Shown here: positions 18,180-28,718 of the stretch, piece by piece
How positions within the stretch are numbered: the first letter of the stretch is position 1
Layout of the letters: each line of letters starts with the position of its first letter
From: Comamonadaceae bacterium
GTDB taxonomy: Bacteria; Pseudomonadota; Gammaproteobacteria; Burkholderiales; Burkholderiaceae_C
Assembly (NCBI GenBank): GCA_947447975.1
Contig: CANFLU010000001.1
Coordinates: forward strand, 1-64,000
Direction: 5' to 3'
DNA length: 64,000 bases
The notes under the pieces: generated by a model
What the model was told of the DNA's origin: nothing
Databases searched by the model: none
What the model saw: the letters and a program-made list of their open reading frames with translations, nothing else
Made by a program: the position numbers and the translations under genes

Positions 18180-19301
18180 TTAGCGTCCGCCAACGCTGAC
18201 CTTGCCAAACACCGACTGCGCCTGCCGCGGCAAGCAACGCCAGTAAGCCGGGTGTGCGGCGACTTCCCCCTCAAGCGCGGCCGCGGCCTGCCAGCCCCAG
18301 CGTGGCTGGTACAAAAAGGCGCGCGCCAAGGCAATCAAATCAGCATCACCGGCTTGCAATATCGCCTCGGCCTGTTGCGCCTCGGTAATCAGGCCGACCG
18401 CAACGGTAGGCATGCCTACGGCTTTGCGGATGTCCGAGGCAAAGCCAACTTGGTAATTGGGGCCGAGCGCAATTTTTTGCTGCGGGGACACGCCGCCACT
18501 GGAGACATGGATAAAGCTGCAGCCCAAGGTCTGGAGTTGCTTGGCAAATTCGGTACTTTGGGCGCAGTCCCAACCACCCTCCACCCAATCGGAAGCGGAC
18601 AGACGCAAACCCAGTACGCCACCATAGGCCTTGCGCACCGCAGCAAATACCTCTAGCGGAAAGCGCATACGGTTTTCCAAGCTTCCGCCATAGGCATCGG
18701 TACGCTGGTTGGATATAGGCGACAAAAACTCGTGCAGCAAATAACCATGCGCACTATGGAGTTCAATCGCATCGACACCCATCGCATGGGCACGCTGTGC
18801 CGCCAGCACAAACGCATCACGCACCCGGTCCATGGCGGCGCGGTCCATTTCTCGGGGCGGCGGCTCCTGGGGTAGTTGGGAGAGCGCCGAAGGGCCTAGG
18901 GTGGGCCAACCGCCCTGCGCGCTGGCAAGCAACTGCCCTCCTTCCCAGGGCACCGCACTGGAAGCTTTGCGCCCGGCATGTGCCAATTGAATGCACACCG
19001 CCACGTGGGGCGCCAGCTTGCGGGCGCGATGCAGATGGCTCCGCAAGGCCGCCTCGGTAGCCTCGTCCCACAAACCCAGACAGGCTGGCGTGATGCGGCC
19101 CTCGGGCACAACGGCGGTAGCCTCGATGGTGAACATAGCGGCACCGCTATTGAGTAAATTGCCCCAATGCATCAAGTGCCAGTCGGTTGCCTGACCCGCA
19201 TTGGCGGCATATTGGCACATGGGCGCGACCACGATGCGGTTGGGCAAAACCAGCGCGGCGTCCGGGCCCTGCAGTGTGTAGGGTGAGAACAAGGTACTCA
19301 T
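18180..19301 (-). CDS. NADH:flavin oxidoreductase, old yellow enzyme family (YqjM-like)
   Basis: This is a 373-residue FMN-dependent ene-reductase. The N-terminal PMCQYAANAGQATDWHLMHWG contains the Cys typical of YqjM/XenA-class enzymes, the substrate-binding HSAHGYLLHEFLSPISN motif is intact, and NQRTDAYGGSLENRMRF is the family signature. The start at 19301 (MSTLFSPYTLQG) is chosen over an upstream Met that adds a non-conserved tail. It reduces activated C=C bonds or nitro compounds. The physiological substrate is unknown. It leads a run with murU, pepP and a TonB receptor. Confidence 0.93.
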   Translation of the reverse strand: MSTLFSPYTLQGPDAALVLPNRIVVAPMCQYAANAGQATDWHLMHWGNLLNSGAAMFTIEATAVVPEGRITPACLGLWDEATEAALRSHLHRARKLAPHVAVCIQLAHAGRKASSAVPWEGGQLLASAQGGWPTLGPSALSQLPQEPPPREMDRAAMDRVRDAFVLAAQRAHAMGVDAIELHSAHGYLLHEFLSPISNQRTDAYGGSLENRMRFPLEVFAAVRKAYGGVLGLRLSASDWVEGGWDCAQSTEFAKQLQTLGCSFIHVSSGGVSPQQKIALGPNYQVGFASDIRKAVGMPTVAVGLITEAQQAEAILQAGDADLIALARAFLYQPRWGWQAAAALEGEVAAHPAYWRCLPRQAQSVFGKVSVGGR

Positions 19302-19467
19302 GGGTTGTTTAAAGCGTAGGTGAAATGTGCATTTTGCAATGCTTTCGCGACGCGCTCGTGTGCCACGGTAGCGATGCAAGGCTGTCGCACTGGCATGGAT
19401 GCACCGCTAAAATGTTTTTCCACGCGTCTGACCGGCGCAATGCCCCAGCCCCTCCCGGAGTCCTTTC

Positions 19468-21543
19468 ATGGCCAATTCCCACCAAATGGCAAGCGCGATA
19501 CGCGCGCTTGCAATGGACGCAGTTCAACAAGCCAACTCCGGTCACCCCGGCGCTCCTATGGGCATGGCCGATATGGCAGTAGCGCTGTGGGGCCAGCATT
19601 TGCAGCACAACCCCTTGAATCCGCACTGGGCGAACCGCGACCGCTTTGTTTTGTCTAACGGTCACGGATCGATGTTGATTTATGCCTTGCTACACCTGAC
19701 GGGCTACAAGCTACCCATGGCGGAATTGAAGAACTTTCGCCAATTGCACAGCAAAACCGCTGGCCACCCCGAAGTCGATGTCACCCCCGGCGTAGAAACC
19801 ACCACCGGCCCGCTAGGCCAAGGCATCACCAATGCGGTGGGCATGGCTATGGCCGAGAAACTACTGGCCGCGCAATTCAATCGCGAAGGCCATGCCATCG
19901 TGGACCACCACACCTATGTATTTTTGGGCGACGGCTGCATGATGGAAGGCATCAGCCATGAAGCCAGCGCGCTGGCAGGCGCTTGGAAGCTGAACAAACT
20001 GATTGCTCTATACGACGACAACGGCATCTCCATTGACGGCCAGGTCACACCCTGGTTTATCGACAACACCGCACAGCGCTTCACCGCCTATGGCTGGAAT
20101 GTGATCGACAAAGTGGACGGCCACGACGCCCAAGCCGTATCGCAGGCGATTGCAAAAGCCAAAGCCAGCACCGATAAGCCCACCCTGATCGTTTGCAAAA
20201 CGTCCATCGGCAAAGGCAGCCCCAACCGCGCCAACACGTCCAAAGCCCACGGGGAACCCCTGGGCGCCGAGGAAATCAAACTCACCCGCGAAGCAATAGG
20301 TTGGACGCACCCGCCATTTGTCGTGCCCAAGGCGGTCTATACCGACTGGGATGCCAAAGATGCAGGGCGGGCGCGCGAGAAAGAGTGGAACACCCGCTTT
20401 GCCGCCTACAAAGCCGCGCATCCGGATCTGGCCAAAGAATTTGTACGCCGCATGAAGGGTGACTTGCCCAAGGGCTTTGTACAAACCGCCGTGGACGCAG
20501 TTTTGGCCGCCCATGCCAAAGCCGAAACCGTGGCCTCGCGCAAAGCCTCGCAACTGGCGCTCGAGCATTTCACCGCAGCCTTGCCCGAGTTGCTGGGCGG
20601 CTCGGCGGACCTGACCGGCTCCAACCTCACCAACACCAAATCTACGCCCAATGTGCGCTTTGATGCACAAGGCCAGCTGGTGCAAAGCGCCGACGCTAAT
20701 GGGCAGCTGCACGGCGGACGCCATATCAATTACGGGGTGCGCGAATTTGGCATGGCCGCCATCATGAACGGCATCGCGCTGCATGGCGGCTTTATCCCTT
20801 ACGGCGGCACCTTCCTCACCTTTAGTGACTATTCGCGCAATGCCATCCGCATGGCCGCCTTGATGAAAAAGCGCGTCATCCATGTATTCACCCACGACAG
20901 CATCGGTCTGGGTGAAGACGGGCCGACACACCAATCCATCGAGCACGCCGCATCCTTGCGCCTGATCCCCAACCTGGACGTGTGGCGCCCAGCCGATACG
21001 GCTGAAACTGCGGTAGCCTGGACGGTGGCCCTGCAAAACCGCCACAAGCCCACGGCCTTGTTGTTGTCGCGCCAAAACATCAGCTACGCACCCAAAGCCG
21101 AGTCGGCTAGTGCAGCCGATGCCTGCGGCCTAGATGCCATTAACAAAGGAGCTTACGTACTGGCAGAGCCCTCTGAAGTTGGCATGAAGAAGAAAACACA
21201 GGCGGTGCTCATCGCCACCGGCTCAGAAGTACAACTGGCCTTGCAAGCGCAAGCGGTATTGGCTGCTCGCAAGATTGCGGTGCGCGTGGTTTCCATGCCC
21301 AGCACCACCACCTTTGACTTGCAAAGCGACGCTTACAAAGCCAGTGTGCTGCCTGCCGGTGTGCCGCGTATTGCGGTCGAAATGGGCTCGAGCGGCGGTT
21401 GGTGGAAATACGGCTGCGCGGCAGTAGTAGGCATTGATACCTACGGCGAATCGGCCCCCGCGCCCGCCCTGTTCAAACACTTCGGATTCACGCCAGAGAA
21501 CGTGGCCGACACCGTGCAATTGTCATTGCAGCGCAAGCGCTGA
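19468..21543 (+). CDS. tkt: transketolase
   Basis: This is a 691-residue thiamine-diphosphate enzyme of the pentose phosphate pathway (and Calvin cycle where present). The N-terminal PP domain has [18 protein letters not shown] and the ThDP/Mg site [18 protein letters not shown]. The Pyr domain has [17 protein letters not shown] and [16 protein letters not shown]. The C-terminal domain ends about residue 690, the usual length. The start [20 protein letters not shown] is conserved and preceded by GGAG. gap follows after 36 bases, so the two are probably co-transcribed. Confidence 0.97.
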   Translation: MANSHQMASAIRALAMDAVQQANSGHPGAPMGMADMAVALWGQHLQHNPLNPHWANRDRFVLSNGHGSMLIYALLHLTGYKLPMAELKNFRQLHSKTAGHPEVDVTPGVETTTGPLGQGITNAVGMAMAEKLLAAQFNREGHAIVDHHTYVFLGDGCMMEGISHEASALAGAWKLNKLIALYDDNGISIDGQVTPWFIDNTAQRFTAYGWNVIDKVDGHDAQAVSQAIAKAKASTDKPTLIVCKTSIGKGSPNRANTSKAHGEPLGAEEIKLTREAIGWTHPPFVVPKAVYTDWDAKDAGRAREKEWNTRFAAYKAAHPDLAKEFVRRMKGDLPKGFVQTAVDAVLAAHAKAETVASRKASQLALEHFTAALPELLGGSADLTGSNLTNTKSTPNVRFDAQGQLVQSADANGQLHGGRHINYGVREFGMAAIMNGIALHGGFIPYGGTFLTFSDYSRNAIRMAALMKKRVIHVFTHDSIGLGEDGPTHQSIEHAASLRLIPNLDVWRPADTAETAVAWTVALQNRHKPTALLLSRQNISYAPKAESASAADACGLDAINKGAYVLAEPSEVGMKKKTQAVLIATGSEVQLALQAQAVLAARKIAVRVVSMPSTTTFDLQSDAYKASVLPAGVPRIAVEMGSSGGWWKYGCAAVVGIDTYGESAPAPALFKHFGFTPENVADTVQLSLQRKR

Positions 21544-22578
<1,035 letters not shown>

Positions 22579-22605
22579 ATTGGCTTCGCCCGCGCTGACG
22601 CTGCC

Positions 22606-23415
22606 CTAGGCGGCGGGCGGTGCGTCAGCGTTGGGCCGCACGCTGACTTCAGCGCTGTTGATTTTTTGCAAGCCGTTTTCAGTCTCAACTAACAAGGCGC
22701 CGTGCGCATCCACACCGCGCGCAAGGCCGCTTATGCCATCGCTACACAGCACTTGCCGCCCGAACAGTGCGTCGCGATCCTGATAGGCGCTCAGCAGTGG
22801 TGCCATGCCACTGTCCGCAAAATCCAACACCGCTTTGACCGCCGCGGGCGCTAGCAAGCCGAACGCCCGCGCGGCGTCGGCCTCGGGCACAAGCTCTTGC
22901 AGCCAGGCCGGTGGCGTACGCAATCCCTGTGCAGCGCGCGGCCCGATGTTGATGCCGATGCCAATGACAGCGTAGCGCGACGCGCCCATGCTGGCCGTTT
23001 CAATGAGGATGCCGCCCAGCTTGCGCCCGTGCAGCCACAAATCATTGGGCCATTTGAGCTGGATATCGGCATGCAGGCTTTGCGCTGCCGCCAGCCCCAC
23101 CGCCAAGGACAGGCCAGACCAGTCCCGAGGAGCCAGCGGCAGGCCGATAGAAAAGGTAAGCGGCGCGGGGCCGGTATCAGGCGCTTCGCTCAGCCACTGC
23201 CGCCCCATGCGACCGCGCCCAGCGCTTTGCTGCTCGGCCACCAATGCAATGGGTTCAACGCGGCCCGCCCGCGCACGTTCCATGAGCTCGGTATTGGTGG
23301 AAGGCAGGGTGGGCAGGATCTCGACGCTAAAGCCCGGTAGCAGCGGCGCCACAGCCTCCCAGACCGCTTCGGCAGGCCAGCGCAAGACCTTGTCAGCGGG
23401 TAGGCCGCCCGGCAT
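22606..23415 (-). CDS. birA: biotin-[acetyl-CoA-carboxylase] ligase
   Basis: This is a 269-residue biotin protein ligase that attaches biotin to the carboxyl carrier protein. The biotinyl-AMP loop is seen as QQSAGRGRMGRQW, followed by LKWPNDLWLHGRKLGGILIE and GIGINIG. There is no N-terminal winged-helix domain, so unlike E. coli BirA it should not act as a repressor. The C-terminal small domain (DGISGLARGVDAHGALLVE) is present. The gene converges on gap and is followed upstream by the SET-domain gene 6 bases away on the same strand. Confidence 0.93.
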   Translation of the reverse strand: MPGGLPADKVLRWPAEAVWEAVAPLLPGFSVEILPTLPSTNTELMERARAGRVEPIALVAEQQSAGRGRMGRQWLSEAPDTGPAPLTFSIGLPLAPRDWSGLSLAVGLAAAQSLHADIQLKWPNDLWLHGRKLGGILIETASMGASRYAVIGIGINIGPRAAQGLRTPPAWLQELVPEADAARAFGLLAPAAVKAVLDFADSGMAPLLSAYQDRDALFGRQVLCSDGISGLARGVDAHGALLVETENGLQKINSAEVSVRPNADAPPAA

Positions 23416-23421
23416 GGCTGT

Positions 23422-23913
23422 TTAGCGTTTGCGCCAGCTGGCGCGTTTGGGGGCCAGCATCGTGCCCCGGCAATGCTTGCTGCCGCACCAGCAGGGGTAT
23501 TCGGCCTTGAGTTTGCGGGTGAGCGGCTCGTCGGTCACCAAGCCGTAGTCATAAGTCAGCTCTTCGCCGGCCTGGATGTTACGCAAGGCTTTGATAAAGA
23601 TGCGTCCCCGCACTTCATCGGCTTCGCAATTGCCGTCGCAGGAATGGTTAATCCACTTGGCCGCGTTGCCCTGGTGCAGGCCATCGATCACGCGCGTGTC
23701 ATCAATATGGAAGTAAAACGTATGGTTGGGATTGGCGGGGTCGTGCGGATGGCGTTCTTGCGCTTCTTCCCAGCTAATGACTTCGCCCAGGTACTCGATC
23801 AGCGTTTCGCCTTCTGCAAAATCACGCAAAGCAAAAACGCCTTTGCCGTGGATGCCCGAGCTGCGTACCGCAAGTCTGCGCGTGGGGGGCGAAGCGGCAG
23901 ATTTTGGCGGCAC
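23422..23913 (-). CDS. SET-domain protein (putative protein lysine methyltransferase)
   Basis: This is a 163-residue compact SET domain. The opening SSGIHGKGVFALRDFAEGE, the cofactor-binding NHSCDGNCEADE and catalytic ELTYDYG motifs, and a post-SET Cys cluster (CWCGSKHCRG, with the earlier NHSC Cys) are all present, so it is likely catalytically competent with S-adenosylmethionine. The bacterial target is unknown. It sits 6 bases upstream of birA and divergent from a topoisomerase gene. The first 10 residues are low complexity. Confidence 0.88.
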   Translation of the reverse strand: MPPKSAASPPTRRLAVRSSGIHGKGVFALRDFAEGETLIEYLGEVISWEEAQERHPHDPANPNHTFYFHIDDTRVIDGLHQGNAAKWINHSCDGNCEADEVRGRIFIKALRNIQAGEELTYDYGLVTDEPLTRKLKAEYPCWCGSKHCRGTMLAPKRASWRKR

Positions 23914-23942
23914 GGAAAAATTTGGTATGGTGGATCGTATGG

Positions 23943-23987
23943 GCGCGCATGTGTGCGCCCGTGTGGGTGCGCGCCCGTGCGTGCGCG
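23943..23987. repeat. alternating purine-pyrimidine tracts upstream of topB
   Basis: Between the divergent SET and topB genes there are three runs of strict purine-pyrimidine alternation (16 bases at 23943-23958, 8 at 23967-23974, 12 at 23976-23987) made of GC and GT steps. Part forms an inverted repeat, GGGCGC-N8-GCGCCC. Such tracts can adopt Z-form under negative supercoiling. No function is shown. Confidence 0.45.
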
Positions 23988-24007
23988 AAGAAACGGATTG
24001 TAGTCAC

Positions 24008-26992
24008 ATGAAAAACGATATTGCAGGCAAGACCTTGGTCATTGCAGAAAAGCCTTCGGTTGCACAGGACATCGTGCGTGCGCTCACCAGCAGCGCCGGC
24101 AAATTTGAGAAGCACGACGAGTATTTTGAAAACGAAACCTATGTGGTTTCCAGCGCCGTAGGCCATCTGGTAGAGATTCAAGCGCCCGAGGCCTATGACG
24201 TGAAACGCGGCAAGTGGAGTTTTGCGCACCTGCCCGTCATTCCCCCGCACTTTGATTTGAAGCCGGTGGACAAAACCAAAACGCGGCTCAACGCAGTGGT
24301 CAAACTTGCCAAACGCAAGGACGTGGCGCGGCTCATCAACGCCTGCGACGCCGGGCGCGAGGGTGAACTTATTTTTCGCTTGATTGAGCAGTACGCCGGT
24401 GGCGCCAAGCCTTTGGGCAAGCCAGTCAACCGCTTGTGGTTGCAATCCATGACGCCGCAAGCCATACGCGACGGCTTTGCGCATTTGCGCACCAACGCCC
24501 AAATGCAACCCCTGGCCGACGCAGCGCGCTGCCGCTCAGAGGCGGACTGGTTGGTGGGCATCAACGGCACGCGCGCCATGACGGCTTTCAATTCACGCGA
24601 CGGCGGTTTTTTCCTGACCACCGTGGGCCGGGTGCAAACGCCGACACTCTCGGTGGTCGTGGAGCGCGAAGAGCAAATCCGCAAATTCATCAGCCGCGAT
24701 TATTTTGAAATCCATGCCGAGTTCGCTGCGCAAGCGGGCAGCTACGCCGCCAAATGGTTTGACCCGGCGCATAAAAAAGACGCCGAGGACGCCGAGAAGA
24801 AAGAAGACCGCCTGTGGTCCCAGGCGCAAGCGCAGGCGATTGCCGATGCGGTGCGCGGCAAACCCGCCAGTGTGCAGGAAGAAAGCAAGCCCAGCAACAA
24901 AAGCAGTCCCGGCCTGTTTGACTTGACCACTTTGCAGCGCGAAGCCAATGGGCGCTTTGGCTTTTCCGCCAAGACCACGCTGGCCTTGGCGCAAAGCCTG
25001 TACGAGCGGCACAAAGCCCTGACCTACCCGCGTACCGACTCGCGCCACCTGCCCGAAGACTACCTCGCCACGGTGAATGACACCATGGCCATGATCTCCA
25101 AAAGCGGCATGGGGCACCTGGCGCCCTTTGCGCGTACGGCGATTGCTAAACACTACATCAAACCGAGCAAAAAAGTGTTTGACAACAGCAAGGTGAGCGA
25201 CCACTTTGCCATCATCCCCACGCTTGAGGCGCCCAGCGGTTTGTCCGACGCCGAGCAAAAGCTCTATGACTTTGTGGTGCGCCGCTTTATCGCCGTGTTT
25301 TTCCCCGCTGCCGAATACCAGATCACCACACGCATCAGCACCGTGGCGCTGGGCGCACAAAGCCACCCATTCAAGACCACCGGCAAGGTACTGGTCGAAC
25401 CCGGCTGGTTGGCGGTCTACGGCAAAGAAGCAGCCGCCGAAATCGACGACGCCAAAGACGGCGACAAAGGCCAAAACCTGGTGCCGGTGCAGCCCGGCGA
25501 ACAGGTACGCACCGACAGCGCCGAAGCCAAGGGCTTGAAGACCCGGCCCCCAGCGCGCTACACCGAGGCGACCTTGCTAGGCGCCATGGAGGGCGCGGGC
25601 AAAACGGTAGAAGACGAAGAGTTCAGTGAAGCCATGCGCGAAAAAGGCCTGGGCACGCCGGCCACGCGCTCCTCTATTATTGAAGGTTTGCTCAACGAAA
25701 AATACATGTTGCGCGAGGGTCGCGAGCTGATTCCTACGGCTAAGGCATTTCAATTGATGACGCTCTTGCGCGGCCTGGGCGTGGAAGAATTGTCCAAGGC
25801 AGAGCTGACCGGTGAATGGGAATACAAACTGTCGCTGATGGAGCAGGGCAAGATGGAGCGTGCGGCCTTTATGGCCGAGATCGCGGCCATGACCGAGCGC
25901 ATGGTGAAAAAAGCCAAAGAGTACGACCGCGACACCATCCCCGGCGACTACGCCACCTTGCAAAGCGCCTGCCCCAACTGCGGCGGCATCGTGAAAGAAA
26001 ACTACCGCCGCTACGCCTGTACCGGAAAGACGGGCAGCGAAGAGGGCTGCGGTTTTTCTTTTGGAAAAACACCGGCGGGACGTACTTTCGAGCTGGCCGA
26101 AGTAGAGCAGTTTTTGCGTGATAAAAAAATTGGACCCCTCGATGGCTTTCGCTCCAAAGCGGGCTGGCCTTTTACTTCCGAGATCGTGCTCAAATTTGAT
26201 GAAGACAATAAAAATTTCAAGTTGGAGTTTGACTTTGGCGACGATAAAGCGGGGCAAGAATCCGGCGAGCTGGCAGACTTCAGCGCGCAAGAGCCGCTGG
26301 GCGGCTGCCCCAAATGCGGCGCTCAAACCGGGGGTCTGGTGTTTGAGCACGGCAAAAATTATGTCTGCGACCATGCAGTGCCCAGCCTGGTGCAAACCGT
26401 GCCAAGCTGCGACTTCAAAAGCGGGCAGATCATCTTGCAACAACCCATCGCACGCGAGCAAATGACCAAGCTCCTGGCCAGTGGCAAAACCGATATGCTG
26501 GATAAGTTTGTCAGCATGCGCACCCGCCGCGCTTTCAAAGCCATGTTGGCCTGGGACGCGGAGGCGGGCAAAGTGAATTTTGAATTTGCACCTAGCAAGT
26601 TCCCACCGCGTCCTGGTGCCGCAGCCAAAGCCGCTGCGGCGCGCAGTCGGGCAGTGGCGGCATCGCCTGCCGGCAAAGCGGCGGCCAAGAAGGCCGCAGC
26701 TGCCGCTAAGAAAAGCCCCGTGGCCAAAGCGGTCAAACCCAAGGCGCCGCGCAAAGCCAGCACTGCGGCAGGCAAAGCGCCCAGCGCCGCGCTGGCAGCC
26801 GTCATCGGCAGTGAACCCGTGTCCAGGCCCGAGGTGGTCAAGAAGCTATGGGACTACATCAAGGCCCAGGGCCTGCAAGACCCCAAGGACAAACGCACTA
26901 TCGTGGCCGATGCCAAGCTACAAGCCGTGTTTGGCAAACCCAGTATCAATATGTTTGAACTGGCGGGAATTGTCGGCAAGCATTTAGCGTGA
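24008..26992 (+). CDS. topB: DNA topoisomerase III with C-terminal SWIB domain
   Basis: This is a 994-residue type IA topoisomerase. The start MKNDIAGKTLVIAEKPSVAQ is chosen at 24008. The frame is open upstream but antisense to the SET gene. The TOPRIM domain has LVIAEKPSVAQD and ACDAGREGELIF. The catalytic Tyr340 is in LTYPRTDSRHLP. Two Cys-rich zinc regions follow (CPNCGG...CTGKTGSEEGC and CPKCGAQ...CDHAVPS...CDF). A Lys/Ala-rich linker (about 865-930) leads to a SWIB/MDM2 domain (about 935-994: PEVVKKLWDYIKAQGLQ, NMFELAGIVGKHL). It decatenates DNA. The SWIB tail probably mediates chromatin or protein contact. Confidence 0.95.
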   Translation: MKNDIAGKTLVIAEKPSVAQDIVRALTSSAGKFEKHDEYFENETYVVSSAVGHLVEIQAPEAYDVKRGKWSFAHLPVIPPHFDLKPVDKTKTRLNAVVKLAKRKDVARLINACDAGREGELIFRLIEQYAGGAKPLGKPVNRLWLQSMTPQAIRDGFAHLRTNAQMQPLADAARCRSEADWLVGINGTRAMTAFNSRDGGFFLTTVGRVQTPTLSVVVEREEQIRKFISRDYFEIHAEFAAQAGSYAAKWFDPAHKKDAEDAEKKEDRLWSQAQAQAIADAVRGKPASVQEESKPSNKSSPGLFDLTTLQREANGRFGFSAKTTLALAQSLYERHKALTYPRTDSRHLPEDYLATVNDTMAMISKSGMGHLAPFARTAIAKHYIKPSKKVFDNSKVSDHFAIIPTLEAPSGLSDAEQKLYDFVVRRFIAVFFPAAEYQITTRISTVALGAQSHPFKTTGKVLVEPGWLAVYGKEAAAEIDDAKDGDKGQNLVPVQPGEQVRTDSAEAKGLKTRPPARYTEATLLGAMEGAGKTVEDEEFSEAMREKGLGTPATRSSIIEGLLNEKYMLREGRELIPTAKAFQLMTLLRGLGVEELSKAELTGEWEYKLSLMEQGKMERAAFMAEIAAMTERMVKKAKEYDRDTIPGDYATLQSACPNCGGIVKENYRRYACTGKTGSEEGCGFSFGKTPAGRTFELAEVEQFLRDKKIGPLDGFRSKAGWPFTSEIVLKFDEDNKNFKLEFDFGDDKAGQESGELADFSAQEPLGGCPKCGAQTGGLVFEHGKNYVCDHAVPSLVQTVPSCDFKSGQIILQQPIAREQMTKLLASGKTDMLDKFVSMRTRRAFKAMLAWDAEAGKVNFEFAPSKFPPRPGAAAKAAAARSRAVAASPAGKAAAKKAAAAAKKSPVAKAVKPKAPRKASTAAGKAPSAALAAVIGSEPVSRPEVVKKLWDYIKAQGLQDPKDKRTIVADAKLQAVFGKPSINMFELAGIVGKHLA

Positions 26993-27099
26993 AAGACACC
27001 CGTCAAGCAAGACTGCTAAGCTCTAGCGCTGCAGGCAAGTTATCAGCCATCGGCGGCGCGCCATTGGTGCGCTGACCCCAGGGCGCTTGCTAAGCCACT

Positions 27100-28050
27100 A
27101 TGAACTTCACCGAAATAGACGACGACTCCGAGCACAGCACGCACACGCCGGCCCAACGGGCCGCGGCCGCTGCGCGCAGTACCTGGGTGAGCGTGGTGGT
27201 CAACGTGCTGCTCTCGAGTGTGCAAATCGTGGTCGGCATCGCGGCCAAGTCCCAAGGCTTGGTCGCCGACGGCATCCATTCGCTTTCGGATTTGGTGTCC
27301 GATTTTGTGGTGCTGATCGCCGGTCGCCACAGCCAAAAGGACGCGGATGAGGACCACCCTTACGGCCACCAGCGTTTTGAAAACGCAGCCTCCTTGGTGC
27401 TGGGCCTGTTGCTATTAGGTGTCGGCGTAGGCATGGTCTGGTCGGCGGTGGGCAAATTGCAAACCCCCGAATCCATCCCCACCGCGCACGCCTCAGCCTT
27501 GTGGGTGGCAGTGGCGGCGCTGGTGTCCAAAGAATTGCTCTTTCGCTACATGCTGGGGGTGGCCAAGCGTGTCAAGTCGGGCATGCTGGTGGCCAACGCC
27601 TGGCATGCGCGCTCGGATGCGGCCTCCAGCCTGGTAGTGGCGCTAGGCCTGATCGGCAACCTGATGGGCTACCCGCTACTCGATCCGATTGCCGCGCTCA
27701 TTGTGGGCCTGATGGTGGCCAAGATGGGCTGGGGCTTTGCTTGGGACGCCTTGCACGACTTGATGGACCGCGCTGTAGACGAAAGTGAAGTAGAAGCCAT
27801 CCGCCAAACGCTGATGCACACACCGGGCGTGGCCGGCGTGCACGACGTTCGGACCCGCAAGATGGGCGATATGGTGGTCGCCGATGCCCATATCGAAGTC
27901 GATGCCACCCTCACCGTAGAAGAGGGACACAACATTGCCGTAGCGGCACGCCAGGCCGTAATGCAACGTCACCGTGTGCTCAACCTCATGACCCATGTCG
28001 ACCCCGCCCACCGCCACGACGGTGACCACGAGGCCACACCACCCCCATAG
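27100..28050 (+). CDS. cation diffusion facilitator metal transporter
   Basis: This is a 316-residue inner-membrane CDF transporter exporting divalent metals (Zn, Fe, Mn or Co) against protons. Six hydrophobic segments are visible. Metal-site motifs are HSLSDLVSDF in TM2 and HARSDAASS in TM5, and DEDHPYGHQRFE is the loop signature. The C-terminal domain (about 215-300) is the cytoplasmic ferredoxin-like metal sensor. The His-rich end (DPAHRHDGDHE) could also bind metal. Specificity cannot be fixed from these motifs alone. It lies downstream of topB by 107 bases. Confidence 0.92.
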   Translation: MNFTEIDDDSEHSTHTPAQRAAAAARSTWVSVVVNVLLSSVQIVVGIAAKSQGLVADGIHSLSDLVSDFVVLIAGRHSQKDADEDHPYGHQRFENAASLVLGLLLLGVGVGMVWSAVGKLQTPESIPTAHASALWVAVAALVSKELLFRYMLGVAKRVKSGMLVANAWHARSDAASSLVVALGLIGNLMGYPLLDPIAALIVGLMVAKMGWGFAWDALHDLMDRAVDESEVEAIRQTLMHTPGVAGVHDVRTRKMGDMVVADAHIEVDATLTVEEGHNIAVAARQAVMQRHRVLNLMTHVDPAHRHDGDHEATPPP

Positions 28051-28077
28051 TTTTCAGGACACAAGGACCCACCACCG

Positions 28078-28659
28078 ATGCATCGCACAATTTTTGATAC
28101 ACCGGTGGTTAACACCCTATTACGTGTCATTTCGATAAGTTTTTTAAAGGCGACCGGCTGGAAGATTGTGGGCGAGCTGTCGCCCAACTGCCGCAAAAGC
28201 GTGTTGATTGCGGCGCCCCACACCAGCAACTGGGATTTGCCTTACATGTTGATGGTCGGCTTCGCGCTGGGCCTGAATATTTACTGGATGGGCAAGGTGC
28301 AAATTTTCCGCTTCCCCTTTGGCCCGTTAATGCGCTGGCTAGGCGGCATCCCGGTGCAGCGCGAAAACGCGAACAATCTTGTCGCGGCATCGGCAGAGGC
28401 GCTGAAGTCGGCAAATCGACCCGTGCAACTGGTAGTCCCACCTGAGGGCACGCGCAGCAAAGTGCGCTACTGGAAAACCGGCTTTTATTACATCGCCCTG
28501 GGTGCGCAAGTGCCTATCGTGATGTCGTTTTTGGACTATGGCAACAAGGTCAGCGGGTTGGGCCCCGCATTTGAGCCCACCGGCGATATCGAGGCCGACA
28601 TGGTCCGTATTAAAGCTTTTTACGCGCCCTTCAAGGGCAAAAATCCGGACCAGTTTTAA
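28078..28659 (+). CDS. 1-acyl-glycerol-phosphate acyltransferase-like protein
   Basis: This is a 193-residue PlsC-superfamily acyltransferase. The catalytic HX4D motif is HTSNWD, and the glycerol-phosphate binding motif is PEGTRSKVRYWKTGFYYIA. It lacks long membrane segments beyond the N-terminal hydrophobic stretch and is shorter than PlsC (about 240), resembling the short lysophospholipid acyltransferases of unknown acceptor. It starts 27 bases after the CDF gene, so they are probably co-transcribed. A tiny reading frame overlaps its stop codon. Confidence 0.9.
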   Translation: MHRTIFDTPVVNTLLRVISISFLKATGWKIVGELSPNCRKSVLIAAPHTSNWDLPYMLMVGFALGLNIYWMGKVQIFRFPFGPLMRWLGGIPVQRENANNLVAASAEALKSANRPVQLVVPPEGTRSKVRYWKTGFYYIALGAQVPIVMSFLDYGNKVSGLGPAFEPTGDIEADMVRIKAFYAPFKGKNPDQF

Positions 28660-28718
28660 TGCGCCGCAACCACCTACTGGCCGCGGCCATCAGCGCCGCC
28701 AGCGTGGCTGCCATCTGA
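28659..28718 (+). other. tiny ORF overlapping the acyltransferase stop (TAATG)
   Basis: An ATG overlapping the preceding TAA opens a 19-codon frame, MRRNHLLAAAISAASVAAI, ending TGA. It looks like the n- and h-regions of a signal peptide without a mature protein. A stem-loop follows at once. It may be a truncated lipoprotein gene, a leader, or chance. Confidence 0.25.

Noticed and set aside
18167-18334. N-terminal extension of the MurU frame
   Set aside because: The extra 56 residues overlap the upstream reductase gene and are Arg-rich without conservation; the family starts near the MLLAAGRGERMRP motif.
20008-21075. A 355-residue frame antisense to tkt
   Set aside because: It lies wholly inside the transketolase gene on the other strand and matches no protein family.
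24593-26461. Two long minus-strand frames inside topB
   Set aside because: They are antisense to a well-supported topoisomerase gene and have low-complexity composition.
26993-27099. Metal riboswitch before the CDF transporter
   Set aside because: I see no GGGGAGTAG or NiCo-type elements; only an accidental CAAG-rich stretch.
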